Positions 16,345-26,140 of a DNA stretch of 64,000 nucleotides are shown here, piece by piece. The DNA is from Streptomyces violaceusniger. GTDB lineage: Bacteria; Actinomycetota; Actinomycetes; Streptomycetales; Streptomycetaceae. Each line of letters opens with the position of its first letter. The stretch's first letter is position 1. The position numbers and the translations under genes were made by a program. The DNA is taken from the NCBI GenBank assembly GCA_005405945.1, contig BJHW01000001.1, positions 3,968,001 to 4,032,000 on the forward strand, in the 5' to 3' direction. The notes beneath the pieces were generated by a model. It was given only the letters and a program-made list of their open reading frames with translations. It ran no database searches and had not been told where the DNA came from.

Positions 16345-18377
16345 ATGACTGCCTGTGCCTTCGACACCGCCCTCACCGGGGGCGTCGGCGACCGGCCACG
16401 AGGGGGTTTCACCATCGCCTCGGACCGCTCGTACGGCGCGCGGCTCGCGCTCAGCGGGGAGACGGGCCGCTGGTACCCGGAGCGTTGGACGCTGGACGGC
16501 CCGGAGCCCTACGCCGTGCCGCTGCCCGCCGCCCAGCCCGAGGAGCCGGACAGCGAGTTGCTGCCGCTGGCCGACGGGCAGGTGCTCATCCACCGCCGGG
16601 TGGCCGGCCACCACGCCTTCTCGCTGCTCTACCCGACCGGCCCCGGCACCGGCGAGCGCCCGCTCGGCGCCATCGACCGCGCCGAGGTCTCGCTGCTGCC
16701 GCCCGCGCCCGGCGGCCTGTGCGCGTTCGCGCTGGGGCGCGGGCCGCGGTCCACCTCCGTCTGGCTGCTGTTCGGCGGCGGCGTCCTCGCCCCCCAGCAC
16801 CTGGCCGAGGTGCCCGGCCGCTGTACGGGCGGCAGTTGGCTGGACCGTACGGGCCGACTGCTGGCCCTCGACCGCGAACTCGACGGCCGCACCAAGACCG
16901 TGGTGGTCGATCTGCGGCGCGGCGGTGAGACCAGCCCGCTGCTGCAGATCACCGAGCGCAGCGACGACCGGCTGCTGCTCGCCGACCCCGACAGCGGTCT
17001 GCTGCTCGTACGGTCCGACGCGCCCGGCGAGCAGCGGCTGGGCTGGGGCGTGCTGGGCAGCACCCGGCCGGTGCGGTTCCCGGACTGCCTGCGGCCCGCC
17101 GGGTGGTCGGAGGCCACGCCGTTCGCGGTGCAGCCGGGGCAGGTGCTGACGCCCGAGGTGTGCGCGGTGGCCTTCCGCATCGACGGCCGCGGCGGATCCG
17201 GGACCGGGGCCGCGTCCGGGTCCGGGACCTGGTCCGGGCGGCCGTGGGTGGGCGTATGGCGTCCGGCGGAGCGGCGCTTGCGCGAGTTCCCGGCCCCGGA
17301 GGGCTGGCTCCCGGGCGCGGGCCTGTGGACGAGGGACGGCGAACTGCGACTGCCGTACGTCACCCCCCAGGTGCCCTGCGGGCTGGCCCGGGTCCGCCCG
17401 CCCGGGGCGGCGGGGTCGGCGGAAGCGGCGGGGGCCGTTGGGTCGGCGCCGAGGTCGTCGGGGGGCTCATGGGTGACGGCGGCGCCGGGCGGTACGGGTG
17501 GTGCCACGAGCAACGCCACGCACAGCACCGCGAGCGCGGCGGAACCGTCTGGGTCGGGGTCGTTCGGGTCGGGGCCGTTCGGGTCGGGGCCGTTCGGGTC
17601 GGCGGAGGCGCGGTGGAGACCCGACGACACGACGGGGCCGTGGCGACGGAACGACGCGGCGGGGCCCTGGAGACCGGACGACGCGACAGGAGCCCGGCGG
17701 ATCGCGCCGGTGACTGCGGTACCCGAGCCCTCGGGCCGGGTGGCGGAGGCACCATGGCGGCCGGACGACGCGACGGGGCCGTGGGCGTCGGGCGACACGG
17801 CGGCGCCGTGGGGTCGGGCGAGGCGACCGGGGTGCGGCGGATCGCGGGGGTGACGCGGGCATCCGGCCCGGCCGCGGCCGAAGCGCGGGGCGTTCAGGCG
17901 TCGCGGACGATGACGCCCCCAGCCGGGATCCCGACCAAGATCACACCGTGGACCCGGGTCGGCGGGCCCGGCGCGTCCGCCCCCGTGCGAGCGTCCGGGC
18001 CGACGTCTGAGCCGATGCCGTCGCCGTCTCCGTCGCCGTCTCCGTCGCTGTCCCCGTCGCCGTCCCCGTCGCCGTCGCCGTCGCGGGCACCCGAGCCGAT
18101 GCCGCTACGGGAGCGGGTGCCGATGGCCGTACACGAGCCGGTGCCGATGGCCGTGCACGAGCGGGTGCCGGAGCCCGAGTGCGGGTCCGGGGTCGAGCCG
18201 TGGGGCGGGACCGGGTCGTGGGCCGGGGTCGAGCAGGAGATGGGGCCCGAGCCGGAGCCCGCTCCCGGGACCGGCCTGACCCCCGCCCTGCGGCCCGTAC
18301 CGCTGCAGCAGGCGCCGCTCGCGCGGCCACCGCGGCCCCGGCCACCCCGCTGGGTCCGGGATCACCCACTTGGTTAG
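16345..18377 (+). CDS. Large conserved protein of unknown function (propeller-like), C-terminal frameshift
   Basis: GGAGGTGA lies just before ATG 16345. Residues 1-360 have repeated short beta-rich blocks such as GETGRWYPERWTLDG, DSELLPLADGQVLIHRR, GGSWLDRTGRLLALDRELDG and DDRLLLADPDSGLLLVRSD, suggesting a beta-propeller; I do not know the function. The tail is a low-complexity region of WRPDDATGPW repeats and then Pro-Ser hexamers. Near 17810-17813 one G is missing: before it the frame reads ATGARRIAPVT, after it the parallel unit ATGVRRIAGVT appears in another frame. That frame continues to PVPLQQAPLARPPRPRPPRW and the stop at 18377. As written, the first frame stops at 17853. Confidence 0.72.
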
Positions 18378-18514
18378 ACTCTGGCAGGGGCTGCGCGTCC
18401 CTGCGTTCCGTCACGCGCGGGACGCCCCGGGTGATGCGCATGGAACGTCGTGCGACATCGTGGTCAGCCCCTTTCGCACAGTACAAAGCGATCTGACGGG
18501 GTGACGTACCCACC

Positions 18515-18676
18515 ATGTCCGAAACCCACATCGACACGACCCAGGCGCGCCCGCGGGACGCCGCCGCGGCCCAGGCCGATGGCGGTCAGGGCAAGCACCG
18601 GGGGCAGGCCGCGTCCGAGGAGACCCAGGCACCGGCCCACGGCCGCCACCGCCGCCCGAACGAGAACGGCTCCTGA
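18515..18676 (+). CDS. Small hydrophilic hypothetical protein (53 aa)
   Basis: The frame from ATG 18515 has nearly all codons ending in G or C and encodes a charged, probably disordered protein: MSETHIDTTQARPRD at the start and HGRHRRPNENGS at the end. No domain is recognisable. It follows the large unknown gene by about 140 bases and precedes a strong bidirectional hairpin. Confidence 0.55.
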   Translation: MSETHIDTTQARPRDAAAAQADGGQGKHRGQAASEETQAPAHGRHRRPNENGS

Positions 18677-18729
18677 GGACCTCAGGGCCGGCACAACCTC
18701 AGGGTCAGCACAACCTCAGGCTCGTCCCC

Positions 18730-18780
18730 GATCGCGGGACGGGCTGGATTTCCCCGGAAGTCCGGCCCGTCCGGCGATCG
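18730..18780. terminator. Bidirectional hairpin terminator between convergent genes
   Basis: Arms CGATCGCGGGACGGGCTGGA and TCCGGCCCGTCCGGCGATCG pair over 20 positions with two mismatches or wobbles around an 11-base loop. The position between the small + strand gene and the SDR on the minus strand fits transcription termination from both sides. Confidence 0.8.
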
Positions 18781-18807
18781 CGGGGTGCCCTCGGCCGACG
18801 CGGCACC

Positions 18808-19749
18808 TCATCCCCGCTTGAGCCCCAGCACCTCCACCGCCGCGAAGCCCTCCCCGCCCCGCTCCGCGAAGTACGGCGTCAGCGCCGCGTCCAGCTCCTC
18901 GAAGCCGAAGGCGTCCCCCTTCGCGTCCACCTTCGCCGCCACCTTCGGCCGCTCCAGGACCGCCAGCATGCCGCCGTGCACCACGAACACCTGGCCGTTC
19001 ACCTTCGCCGCGGCCGGTGAGGCGAGATAGCCGACCAGCGGGGCCACGTGTTCGGGGGCGAGGGCGTCGAGGCGGCCGTCCTCCGGGAGCTCGAAGTCGG
19101 CGAAGACGTCCTCGGTCATCCGGGTGCGGGCGCGCGGGCAGATGACGTTGGCCGTCACCCCGTACTTGGCGAGGGCCACCGCCGTGGAGGTGGTGAGCCC
19201 GACGATGCCGCCCTTGGCCGCCGCGTAGTTCGGCTGGCCCGGCGAACCGGCGAGGAACGCCTCGGAGGCCGTGTTGACGATCCGGCCGTGCACCGGGCCG
19301 CCGTCCGCCGCCTTGGACCGCTCGCGCCAGTGCGCGGCGGCGAAGCGGATGGTGTTGAAGTGGCCCTTGAGATGGACGCGAATCACCGCGTCCCACTCGT
19401 CCTCGCTCATCGAGAAGACCATCCGGTCGCGCAGGATGCCCGCGTTGTTGACCAGGATGTCCAGTGCGCCGTAGGTGTCGATCGCGAGCCGGACCAGCTC
19501 GCCCGCCTGTGTGAAGTCGGCCACGTCGCCCGCGTGGGCCGTGGCCCGGCCGCCGGCCGCGCGGATCTCCTCGGCGACCTGCTCGGCGGGGCCCGCCGAT
19601 GCCTCGCCGATGCCGTCGCGTCCGCCCTGTCCGTAGTCGTTGACGACGACACTGGCGCCCAGCCGCCCCAGCTCCAGGGCCTCGGCGCGGCCGAGGCCGC
19701 GCCCGGCGCCGGTGACGATCGCGGTCTTCCCGGTCAGCGGTCCGGTCAC
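18808..19749 (-). CDS. SDR-family dehydrogenase (Hsd4A-like)
   Basis: A 313-residue SDR: GKTAIVTGAGRGLGRAEALE cofactor motif, DILVNNAGILRDRM, TASEAFLAG with catalytic Ser, YAAAKGGIVGLT with the Tyr-Lys pair. The segment VVVNDYG and the extra C-terminal tail resemble the dehydrogenase domain of multifunctional beta-oxidation enzymes and the mycobacterial steroid enzyme Hsd4A. I chose GTG 19749, whose GTGA overlaps the stop of the upstream alcohol dehydrogenase; ATG 19761 is an alternative. With the ADH and the MaoC hydratase behind it, it probably acts in acyl-CoA or steroid side-chain beta-oxidation. That role is inferred. Confidence 0.87.
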   Translation of the reverse strand: MTGPLTGKTAIVTGAGRGLGRAEALELGRLGASVVVNDYGQGGRDGIGEASAGPAEQVAEEIRAAGGRATAHAGDVADFTQAGELVRLAIDTYGALDILVNNAGILRDRMVFSMSEDEWDAVIRVHLKGHFNTIRFAAAHWRERSKAADGGPVHGRIVNTASEAFLAGSPGQPNYAAAKGGIVGLTTSTAVALAKYGVTANVICPRARTRMTEDVFADFELPEDGRLDALAPEHVAPLVGYLASPAAAKVNGQVFVVHGGMLAVLERPKVAAKVDAKGDAFGFEELDAALTPYFAERGGEGFAAVEVLGLKRG

Positions 19750-20831
19750 ATCTCGATGCATGTGCGCAGCGCCTCCCCGGTCCGCATCTGGCCGATCGCG
19801 TCGTTGATCTCGGCGAGCCGCACCCGGTGGGTGATCAGCCCTTCGAGGTCGATCCGGCCCGCCCGCCACAGGTCGATGGTGCGCCGGTAGGAGCGGAGCA
19901 CATCGCCGCCGCCGTACAGCGAGGGCAGGATCCGCTTCTCGTCGAAGAACAGCTCGAACATGTTGAGCTGGAGGAAGTCGTCCAGCGCCCCGGCGCCGAC
20001 GACGCACAGCGTGCCGCCGCGCCGGGTGATCTCGTACGCCCGGCGGGCGGTGGCGGAGCGGCCCACGACCTCGAAGACGTAGTCGAAGCCCTCACCCGCC
20101 GTGACGCTGTTCTTCGCGCTGTCCAGGCCGTCCGGCGTCACCGCCTCGGTGGCGCCGAAGCGCAGCGCGGCCTCGCGCCGCGACTCCACGGGGTCGACGG
20201 CGACGATCTGCGCGGCGCCCGACGCCCTGGCCCCCTGGATGACGCTGATCCCCACCCCGCCGCAGCCGATGACCGCGACCGACGAACCGGCCTCCACCCG
20301 GGCGGTGTTGAAGACGGCCCCGAGTCCGGTGGTCACCCCGCAGCCGATGAGGGCCGCGATGTCGTACGGGACGTCGTCGGGGATCGGCACGGCGCAGGGC
20401 GCGGCCAGGACGATCTCCTCGGCGAAGGTGCCGGTCCCGGACATCCCGAAGACGTCCTCCGGACTGCCGCCGGGGCGCCGGAAGTTGGGCGTTCCGGCGT
20501 TCATGAACCCGGTCAGGCACAGCTCGGTCTGACCGCGCTGACAGGACGGACAGCCGCCGCACGCGGGCAGCCAGCACACCAGCACCCGGTCGCCGGCGCT
20601 CAGCCCGGTCACCCCGTCGCCCACGTCGAGGATCTCGCCCGCGCCCTCGTGGCCGGGGACGAACGGCGCGGGCTGCGGCAGCACCCCGGCCATCGCGGAG
20701 AGGTCGGAGTGGCACAGCCCGGTGGCCCTCAGCCGCAGCCGGACCTTGCCAGGGCCGAAGCCCACCGCCTCGATGTCGTCGAGGACCTCGAGCTTGTCCT
20801 GTCCCGTCTCGTGCAGTACGGCTGCGCGCAC
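19746..20831 (-). CDS. Zinc-dependent alcohol dehydrogenase (class III-type MDR)
   Basis: A 361-residue medium-chain dehydrogenase. Catalytic zinc ligands appear as GLCHSD, PGHEGAG and, further on, GCGVTTG; structural zinc ligands are in WLPACGGCPSCQRGQTELC; the nucleotide-binding loop is VIGCGGVG. It should oxidise an alcohol with NAD and may feed the aldehyde/acyl-CoA pathway of its neighbours. It overlaps the downstream SDR by the GTGA motif, so the two are translated together. The 170 bases upstream contain a tandem repeat array and no recognised operator. Confidence 0.92.
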   Translation of the reverse strand: MRAAVLHETGQDKLEVLDDIEAVGFGPGKVRLRLRATGLCHSDLSAMAGVLPQPAPFVPGHEGAGEILDVGDGVTGLSAGDRVLVCWLPACGGCPSCQRGQTELCLTGFMNAGTPNFRRPGGSPEDVFGMSGTGTFAEEIVLAAPCAVPIPDDVPYDIAALIGCGVTTGLGAVFNTARVEAGSSVAVIGCGGVGISVIQGARASGAAQIVAVDPVESRREAALRFGATEAVTPDGLDSAKNSVTAGEGFDYVFEVVGRSATARRAYEITRRGGTLCVVGAGALDDFLQLNMFELFFDEKRILPSLYGGGDVLRSYRRTIDLWRAGRIDLEGLITHRVRLAEINDAIGQMRTGEALRTCIEM

Positions 20832-20885
20832 AGCGGCTCCTCGTGATGTTCGAGCGTGCGTGATCTCAGGCGTGCGTGGATTCGA

Positions 20886-20965
20886 GGGTCGGTGAATTCG
20901 GGGGTCGGTGAATTCGGGGTCGGTGAATTCGGGGTCGGTGAATTCGGGGTCGGTGAATTCGGGGG
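20886..20965. repeat. Five copies of a 15-17-base repeat containing GAATTC
   Basis: GGGTCGGTGAATTCGG units repeat five times in the gap between the MaoC hydratase stop and the alcohol dehydrogenase start. The AT-rich core GTGAATTC is unusual here; the array could affect read-through between the two genes. Confidence 0.8.
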
Positions 20966-21000
20966 GGCGCGTGGTCTCAGGGGTTCGGGCGTGCGTGGTC

Positions 21001-21855
21001 TCAGGCGAGTTCGACGACGGTGTCGGTGAGGACCGGCGCGTCGTCCCGCTCGACGGCGGTCGCCGTCACCTGGACGCGCCCCTCGTCCTGCCACATCCGG
21101 ACGCGCAGGGTCTCGCCCGGGTAGGCCACCCCGGCGAAGCGGGTGGTGTACGAGCGCACCCGGTCCACCTCCCCGTCCAGCGCCGTGTCCACGACCGCCT
21201 TGAGCACCATCCCGTACGAGCACAGCCCGTGCAGGATGGGCTTCTCGAACCCCGCCAGCTTGGCGAACTCGGGGTCGGCGTGGAGCGGGTTCCAGTCCCC
21301 GGAGAGCCGGTAGAGCAGCGCCTGGTCCTCGCGGATGGCCCGCTCGACGGTGCGGTCCGGCTCGCGGGCCGGGGGCTCCAGGCGGTCGGAGGGGCCGCGC
21401 TCACCGCCGAAGCCGCCCTCGCCCCGGACGAAGATCCGGGTGTCGCAGGTCCACAGCGGGCCGTCCGCGTCGGCCACGTCCGAGCGCAGCACGATGACCG
21501 CCGCCTTGCCCTTGTCGTAGACGGCGGCGACCTTCGAGGTCTGGGTGGCGTCCCCGCCGAGCGGGATGGGCCGGTGCAGTTCGACGGTCTGGCCGCCGTG
21601 CAGGACGGCGGCGAGGTCGACGTCGATACCGGGTGCGGCCATGCCCCCGGCGACCGCCATCCCGCCGCCCGCGACGGTCGCGAAGCTGGGGAGCACATGG
21701 AGCTTGCTCTCCAGGGTGTAGCGGAGCTCCTGGGGGTCGGTGGCGGGGATTCCGGCGCCGATGCCCAGGTGGTAGAGCTGGATGTCCTTCTGCCCCCAGA
21801 TGAGAGCCGTGCTCCGGGGTTCGGCCGAGACGGCCTTCGCGACATCGATGGGCAT
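21001..21855 (-). CDS. MaoC-family enoyl-CoA hydratase (Hsd4B-like)
   Basis: A 284-residue double hot-dog hydratase. MPIDVAKA, WGQKDIQLYHLGIGAG, GKAAVIVLRSDVAD and FVRGEGGFGGERG closely follow the mycobacterial 2-enoyl-CoA hydratase Hsd4B. The catalytic hydratase-2 motif is present as YRLSGDWNPLHADPEFAK followed by PILHGLCSYG. It hydrates trans-2-enoyl-CoA, in the mycobacterial case during cholesterol side-chain removal. ATG 21855 has AAGGAG upstream. A perfect KstR-type operator lies 127 bases upstream of the start. Confidence 0.92.
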   Translation of the reverse strand: MPIDVAKAVSAEPRSTALIWGQKDIQLYHLGIGAGIPATDPQELRYTLESKLHVLPSFATVAGGGMAVAGGMAAPGIDVDLAAVLHGGQTVELHRPIPLGGDATQTSKVAAVYDKGKAAVIVLRSDVADADGPLWTCDTRIFVRGEGGFGGERGPSDRLEPPAREPDRTVERAIREDQALLYRLSGDWNPLHADPEFAKLAGFEKPILHGLCSYGMVLKAVVDTALDGEVDRVRSYTTRFAGVAYPGETLRVRMWQDEGRVQVTATAVERDDAPVLTDTVVELA

Positions 21856-21981
21856 GGGGCGACACCACTCCTTGGTCCGCTCGCTGGGCCACGGTCCGAA
21901 GACCCCGGCCCGCCCGTCCGCACCGTCGGCCGTGCCGGGGTCGTCGCTGGTCGGCAGGGTCACGTCGTCCGCGTGGACATG

Positions 21982-21995
21982 TAGAACGCGTTCTA
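21982..21995. promoter_or_regulatory. KstR-type operator upstream of the MaoC hydratase
   Basis: TAGAACGCGTTCTA is a perfect palindrome and a full match to the KstR consensus TNNAACNNGTTNNA. It stands in the only intergenic space upstream of the MaoC/ADH/SDR group, and a KstR homologue is encoded at 33142. Confidence 0.8.
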
Positions 21996-22171
21996 GCCGA
22001 TGGCACCCTGTATAGCCCAATCGCCCCGAAGGGGGAAGGGTGCGGACGAGGCGTACTGACGGCCCGTCAGATGGCGATGTCGGGGCGCCAAAGCCCCTGG
22101 GACAAATGTCACGGCCATCCCCCGACATCCGCATCTGCCCAGCTCATACGGGGGTCCCTAAGGTCGGACGC

Positions 22172-22294
22172 ATGCATGCCACCGCCGCGCGCATCGAGCG
22201 CCTCAAGCCGCCGGGCCGCCCGGCCTTCGTGCCCTGGCTCTTCATGCTCTCGGGGGACGTACAGGGGCTCTTCAAGGGGAACGGCCGGCTGTGA
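22172..22294 (+). CDS. Possible 40-residue hypothetical protein
   Basis: ATG 22172, with AAGG eight bases upstream, opens a short frame (MHATAARIERLKPPGR, then FVPWLFMLSGDVQGLFKG) with high third-position GC. The central hydrophobic stretch is too short for a confident membrane span. No family is recognised. It could be a real micro-protein or chance. Confidence 0.35.
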   Translation: MHATAARIERLKPPGRPAFVPWLFMLSGDVQGLFKGNGRL

Positions 22295-22318
22295 AAAGTG
22301 GGAACCGAGGCCATGAGG

Positions 22319-23779
22319 CTATGAGGAGCCGCGGGTGACCGCGACCGCGGGCGTGCGCGGCAGCAGGACGGCCATCAGCACCACCGCCGTCGCGATGATC
22401 CCGGTGGCCACGGCGAAGGCGTGGCCGTACCCGGCCGCGAGCGCCTCAGGTCCGGCCCCGCCGTGCGCCGCGATCCGCTCGGCCGCGACCGTGGCCAGCA
22501 CGGTCAGGCCGAGCGCGCCGCCGATCTGCCGTGAGGTGTTGACCAGCCCCGACACCAGCCCCGCCTCGGACGGGGCGGCGCCGGAGGTGGCGGAGGCGGC
22601 GAGCGGGGTCATCATCAGCCCGGACCCCAGGGACATGATGATCGCGGGGCCCAGGACCGTCCCCACATAGGTGCCGTCGGCGCCCATCCGGCTCTGCCAC
22701 GCGTAGCCGACGACGGCCAGCGAACCGCCCGCGATCGCCAGCAGCTTGCCGTCCACCCGGGCCATCAGCCGGGGCGCGAGCTTCGAGCCGAGGACGATCG
22801 ACAGGCTGTGCGGGAGGAAGGCGAGCCCGGCCTTCACCGGGCTGAAGTGCAACACGTTCTGCAGGTAGAGCGACATGAGGTACCACATGGCGAACATGCC
22901 GCCGCCGCACACCACCATCACCGCGTTCGCCGCCGATACCGCCCGGATCCGGAACAGCCGCAGCGGCATCAGCGGCTCCTCCGTACGCGCCTCGACGGCC
23001 ACGAACGCCGCGAGCAGCACGAGCCCGGCGAGCAGCGGGCCGAGCGAGGCGGCGGCGGTCCAGCCGTGCGGTTCGGTCTGCACGATGCCGTACGCGAGCG
23101 CCGCGACGCCCGCCGTGACCAGCACCGCGCCCGGTATGTCGAGCCGCCGTGCCACTCCCGAGCGGCCCTCGGTCAGCCACACCGCCGCGGCCACCAGCAC
23201 CACGATGCCCACCGGCACGTTGACCAGCAGCACCCAGCGCCAGGACAGGTACTCGGTGAGCACACCGCCGACCAGCCCGCCCGCCGCGCCCCCGCCCGCG
23301 CCGACCGCCGTCCAGGTGCCGATGGCCCGGGTGCGGGCCGCGCCGGTCGGGAAGGTGGTGGTGAGGATGGTGAGGGTGGCCGGGGAGAGCACGGCCGCGC
23401 CGATGCCCTGCAACGCGCGGGCGGCGATCAGCTGCCAGGGCTCCTGGGCTGCGCCACCGGCGAGGCTGGCCGCGGTGAACAGGCCGAGCCCGGCGAGGAA
23501 GACCCGCTTGCGCCCGAAGAGGTCGGCCGCGCGCCCGCCGAGCATCAGGAACCCGGCGAAGGTGAGCGCGTAGGCGTTCACCACCCACTGCAGCGCGGTC
23601 CCGCCGAGCCCCAGGTCCGTACGCATCGACGGCAGCGCGACGTTCACCACCGATATGTCGAGCACCACCACGAACTGTCCGGCGCAGGCGGCCAGCAGGA
23701 CCGCCCAGATGGGGGGCGAGGCGCGCGGGGCCGGGGCAGTGGCTGCGGTTTCCGAGGGGAGGGGCGCTGGGGTGGACAT
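22319..23779 (-). CDS. MFS drug/proton antiporter, DHA2 (14-TM) family
   Basis: A 486-residue integral membrane protein. The DHA2 signature LDISVVNVALP is in TM1, GGRAADLFGRKRVF is the loop 2-3 motif A, and RALQGIGAAVLSPATL is motif B in TM4. Hydrophobic stretches fit 14 helices. It is an EmrB/QacA-type exporter; the substrate is unknown. ATG 23779 gives the family-like N-terminus; the longer upstream frame has no similarity. It is transcribed divergently from a methyltransferase, with a 24-base repeat array between. Confidence 0.92.
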   Translation of the reverse strand: MSTPAPLPSETAATAPAPRASPPIWAVLLAACAGQFVVVLDISVVNVALPSMRTDLGLGGTALQWVVNAYALTFAGFLMLGGRAADLFGRKRVFLAGLGLFTAASLAGGAAQEPWQLIAARALQGIGAAVLSPATLTILTTTFPTGAARTRAIGTWTAVGAGGGAAGGLVGGVLTEYLSWRWVLLVNVPVGIVVLVAAAVWLTEGRSGVARRLDIPGAVLVTAGVAALAYGIVQTEPHGWTAAASLGPLLAGLVLLAAFVAVEARTEEPLMPLRLFRIRAVSAANAVMVVCGGGMFAMWYLMSLYLQNVLHFSPVKAGLAFLPHSLSIVLGSKLAPRLMARVDGKLLAIAGGSLAVVGYAWQSRMGADGTYVGTVLGPAIIMSLGSGLMMTPLAASATSGAAPSEAGLVSGLVNTSRQIGGALGLTVLATVAAERIAAHGGAGPEALAAGYGHAFAVATGIIATAVVLMAVLLPRTPAVAVTRGSS

Positions 23780-23854
23780 GATGGCGATGCTCGCACCCGG
23801 AGCCCGTCCTACGCATCGGCGTTTCCGCGCATTTGGGTACGTCGCGAGACCTAG

Positions 23855-23930
23855 GACGTCCCCGGTGGGCACCCGTGTACGTCCCCGGTGGGCACCCGTG
23901 TACGTCCGCGGTGGGCACCCGTCACGGGGC
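23855..23930. repeat. Three copies of a 24-base unit between divergent genes
   Basis: ACGTCCCCGGTGGGCACCCG followed by TGT recurs three times at a 24-base period between the MFS gene and the methyltransferase. Regularly spaced copies in a divergent promoter region could be operator sites. Confidence 0.75.
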
Positions 23931-23978
23931 CGTGGCCCCGGGCGCGGCGGACCGGTGACGGTGCGGCAGGATGAGCGG

Positions 23979-24656
23979 GTGACCCAGTCTGCTGCCGCCG
24001 CTGCCGCTTCCGCGGCCCCCGACCGCACCGTGCTCGACGCCTTCGAGGCGGCGAAGGGCTTCATGCCGCTGGACGAGGGGCTCGCGCTGTACGCCGCGGC
24101 CGTGCGGGCGGCGGCGCCCGGGCTGCCGCTGGTGGAGGTCGGCACGTACTGCGGGCGCTCCACGATCCTGCTGGCCGACGCCGCCCGCGCGGCCGGGACG
24201 GTCGCCGTGACCGTGGACCACCACCGGGGCTCCGAGGAGCAGCAGCCGGGCTGGGAGTACCACGACCCGGAGGTGGTCGACCCCGAGGTGGGGCGGATGG
24301 ACACGCTGCCCACCTTCCGCCGCACCCTCCACCGGGCGGGCCTCGAGGACCACGTCATCGCCATGGTCGGGCGGTCCCCGCAGGTCGCGGCGGTGTGGGG
24401 GAAGCCGGTCGGGCTGGTGTTCATCGACGGCGGCCACACCGACGAGCACGCGAGCGCCGACTACGAGGGCTGGGCGCCGCATGTCGCGCCGGGCGGGCTG
24501 CTGGTGATCCACGACGTCTTCCCCGACCCGGCCGAGGGCGGCCAGGCACCGTACCGGATCTACCGCCGCGCGCTCGCCTCCGGCGCCTTCACCGAGGTCT
24601 CCGCCACCCGCTCACTCCGCGTCCTGCGCCGCACCACGGCCGCCCGGCCCGCCTGA
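23979..24656 (+). CDS. Class I SAM-dependent methyltransferase
   Basis: A 225-residue protein of the CmcI/methyltransferase-24 kind. LVEVGTYCGRSTILLADAAR is the SAM-binding region, VAVTVDHHRGSEEQQ the second strand, and GLVFIDGGHTDEHASADYEG with WAPHVAPGGLLVIHDVF the later motifs, where His and Asp residues may bind a metal. The acceptor is unknown. GTG 23979 is preceded by AGGATGAG. Confidence 0.85.
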   Translation: MTQSAAAAAASAAPDRTVLDAFEAAKGFMPLDEGLALYAAAVRAAAPGLPLVEVGTYCGRSTILLADAARAAGTVAVTVDHHRGSEEQQPGWEYHDPEVVDPEVGRMDTLPTFRRTLHRAGLEDHVIAMVGRSPQVAAVWGKPVGLVFIDGGHTDEHASADYEGWAPHVAPGGLLVIHDVFPDPAEGGQAPYRIYRRALASGAFTEVSATRSLRVLRRTTAARPA

Positions 24657-24738
24657 CCCGGCCGAGACGGCGCGACCGCCCGGGGCCGCCACCGGCCCCG
24701 GAGCCTGAGGCGCGGCCGCCACCGGCCGCGGGACCTGA

Positions 24739-24942
24739 GGCGCGGCCACCCCGCCCACCTGGTCGCAAACCCACGGCGGCCAAGGCCCGCCGGACAGCCC
24801 GGCGACCGCCACGCCCGGCCACAGCGCGCAGCGGCTGCCCCGGAGCCAAAGGCGCGGCCACCCCGCCCACCTGGTCGCAAACCCACGGCGGCCAAGGCCC
24901 GCCGGACAGCCCGGCGACCGCCGCGCCCGGCCACAGCGCACG
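24739..24942. repeat. Two near-identical ~92-base repeats, 112 bases apart
   Basis: 24739-24830 and 24851-24942 are almost identical and include CCACCTGGTCGCAAACCCAC and GGCGGCCAAGGCCCGCCGGA. They lie in the 528-base gap 24657-25184, which otherwise consists of low-complexity GC sequence with no credible gene. Confidence 0.75.
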
Positions 24943-25184
24943 GCGCGGTCCAGCCCGTGCGGCCCCGCCACGACCGAGGCGGCACGGCCGCCCGAGGCCG
25001 GGGTCGCCAGGCCCACCGGGGCCGTCCGGGGCCGAGCGGCCAGGCCCGCCGCGGCCACCACCAGCCCGGCGCCCGAGGCACAGCCGCCCGGCGCCCGACC
25101 CGGCCGGGGCGGCGCCCGACCCGGCCGGGGCCGCCGACCGCCCGGCGACCGAGGTGCGTCGGGTGGGCCGCTACCATCGCCCGC

Positions 25185-26140
25185 GTGTCCAACGGCAGCT
25201 TTTTTTCAGAGCCCGGTCGCCGCGGCGGCACCCTCGCCATCGTTCTGGTGGCGCTGATACCGACCTGCTTCGTCGGCTGGCTGCTGTGGAGTTCCCTGGG
25301 CGGTTCGAAGGACGACGACGGCGCGGGCGGGGCGAGCGGGCCCACGACCTCCTCGACGTCCTCCCCGCCGCCCCGTCGTCCGGCGCGTCCACCCCGTCCG
25401 CACCGTCCGCGCCATCCGGGCACTCCGGGCAGTCCGGGCAGTCCGGGCAGTCCGGAAAGCCCGGTGACCCCCTCAAGGGCAAGGTCGTGGTGATCGACCC
25501 CGGACACAATCCCCACAACCGCGACCATCCCTCGCGGATCGCCCGGCTCGTGGACATCGGCACCGAGAAGAAGGAGTGCGACACCACGGGCACCGCCACC
25601 AACTCCGGTTACCCCGAGGCGTCCTTCACCCTCGATGTGGCGCGCCGCGCCCGTACCCTGCTCGAAGCGCGCGGCGCCACCGTGCGGTTCACCCAGGACG
25701 GCGACCGGCCGTACGGACCGTGCGTGGACGAGCGCGCGGAGATCGGCAACAAGGCCCACGCCGACGCCGTGGTCTCCGTGCACGCGGACGGCGCGGCCGC
25801 CGGGGAGCGCGGCTTCCATGTGATCCTGCCCAAGTCCGTACGGGGCGGCGGCGCGGACACCTCCGCCATCACCGCGCCCTCCCGCCAACTCGGCGAGCGG
25901 CTGCGCGGCGAGTTCGCCAAGGCCACCGGCAGCACGCCCGCGCAGTACATCGGCGACGGCAGCGGGTTGGACGTCCGGGGTGACCTGGGCGGGCTCAACC
26001 TCTCCACCGTTCCCAAGGTGTTCATCGAGTGCGGCAACATGCGCGACTCCCAGGACGCCGCCGAACTGACCGATACTGCGTGGCGCGAGCGCGCGGCGCG
26101 TGGTATCGCACAGGGCATTACGGACTTCTTGAACGAGTAG
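25185..26140 (+). pseudogene. N-acetylmuramoyl-L-alanine amidase (Amidase_3), one-base frameshift
   Basis: GTG 25185 starts VSNGSFFSEPGRRGGTLAIV, leading into one membrane span (VALIPTCFVGWLLW). After a Ser/Pro linker the amidase domain is in the next frame: VVVIDPGHNPHNRD (zinc His), ASFTLDVARRARTLLEARGA, NKAHADAVVSVHADG (second His) and VPKVFIECGNMRD (catalytic Glu). A missing base near 25363-25375, in CCGCCGCCCC, explains the break; with it restored there are 319 codons. It would cleave the amide bond between muramic acid and the stem peptide at the outer face of the membrane. Probably functional if the base is a sequencing error. Confidence 0.82.

Noticed and set aside
17103..17830. Upstream part of the frame that ends at 18377
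   Set aside because: Before the frame break near 17812 this frame is only a shadow of the gene in frame 1; only the part after the break is coding.
24395..25184. Long open frame leading into the amidase
   Set aside because: Antisense or out of frame to the methyltransferase and then low-complexity; the true amidase N-terminus with a membrane span is in another frame from 25185.
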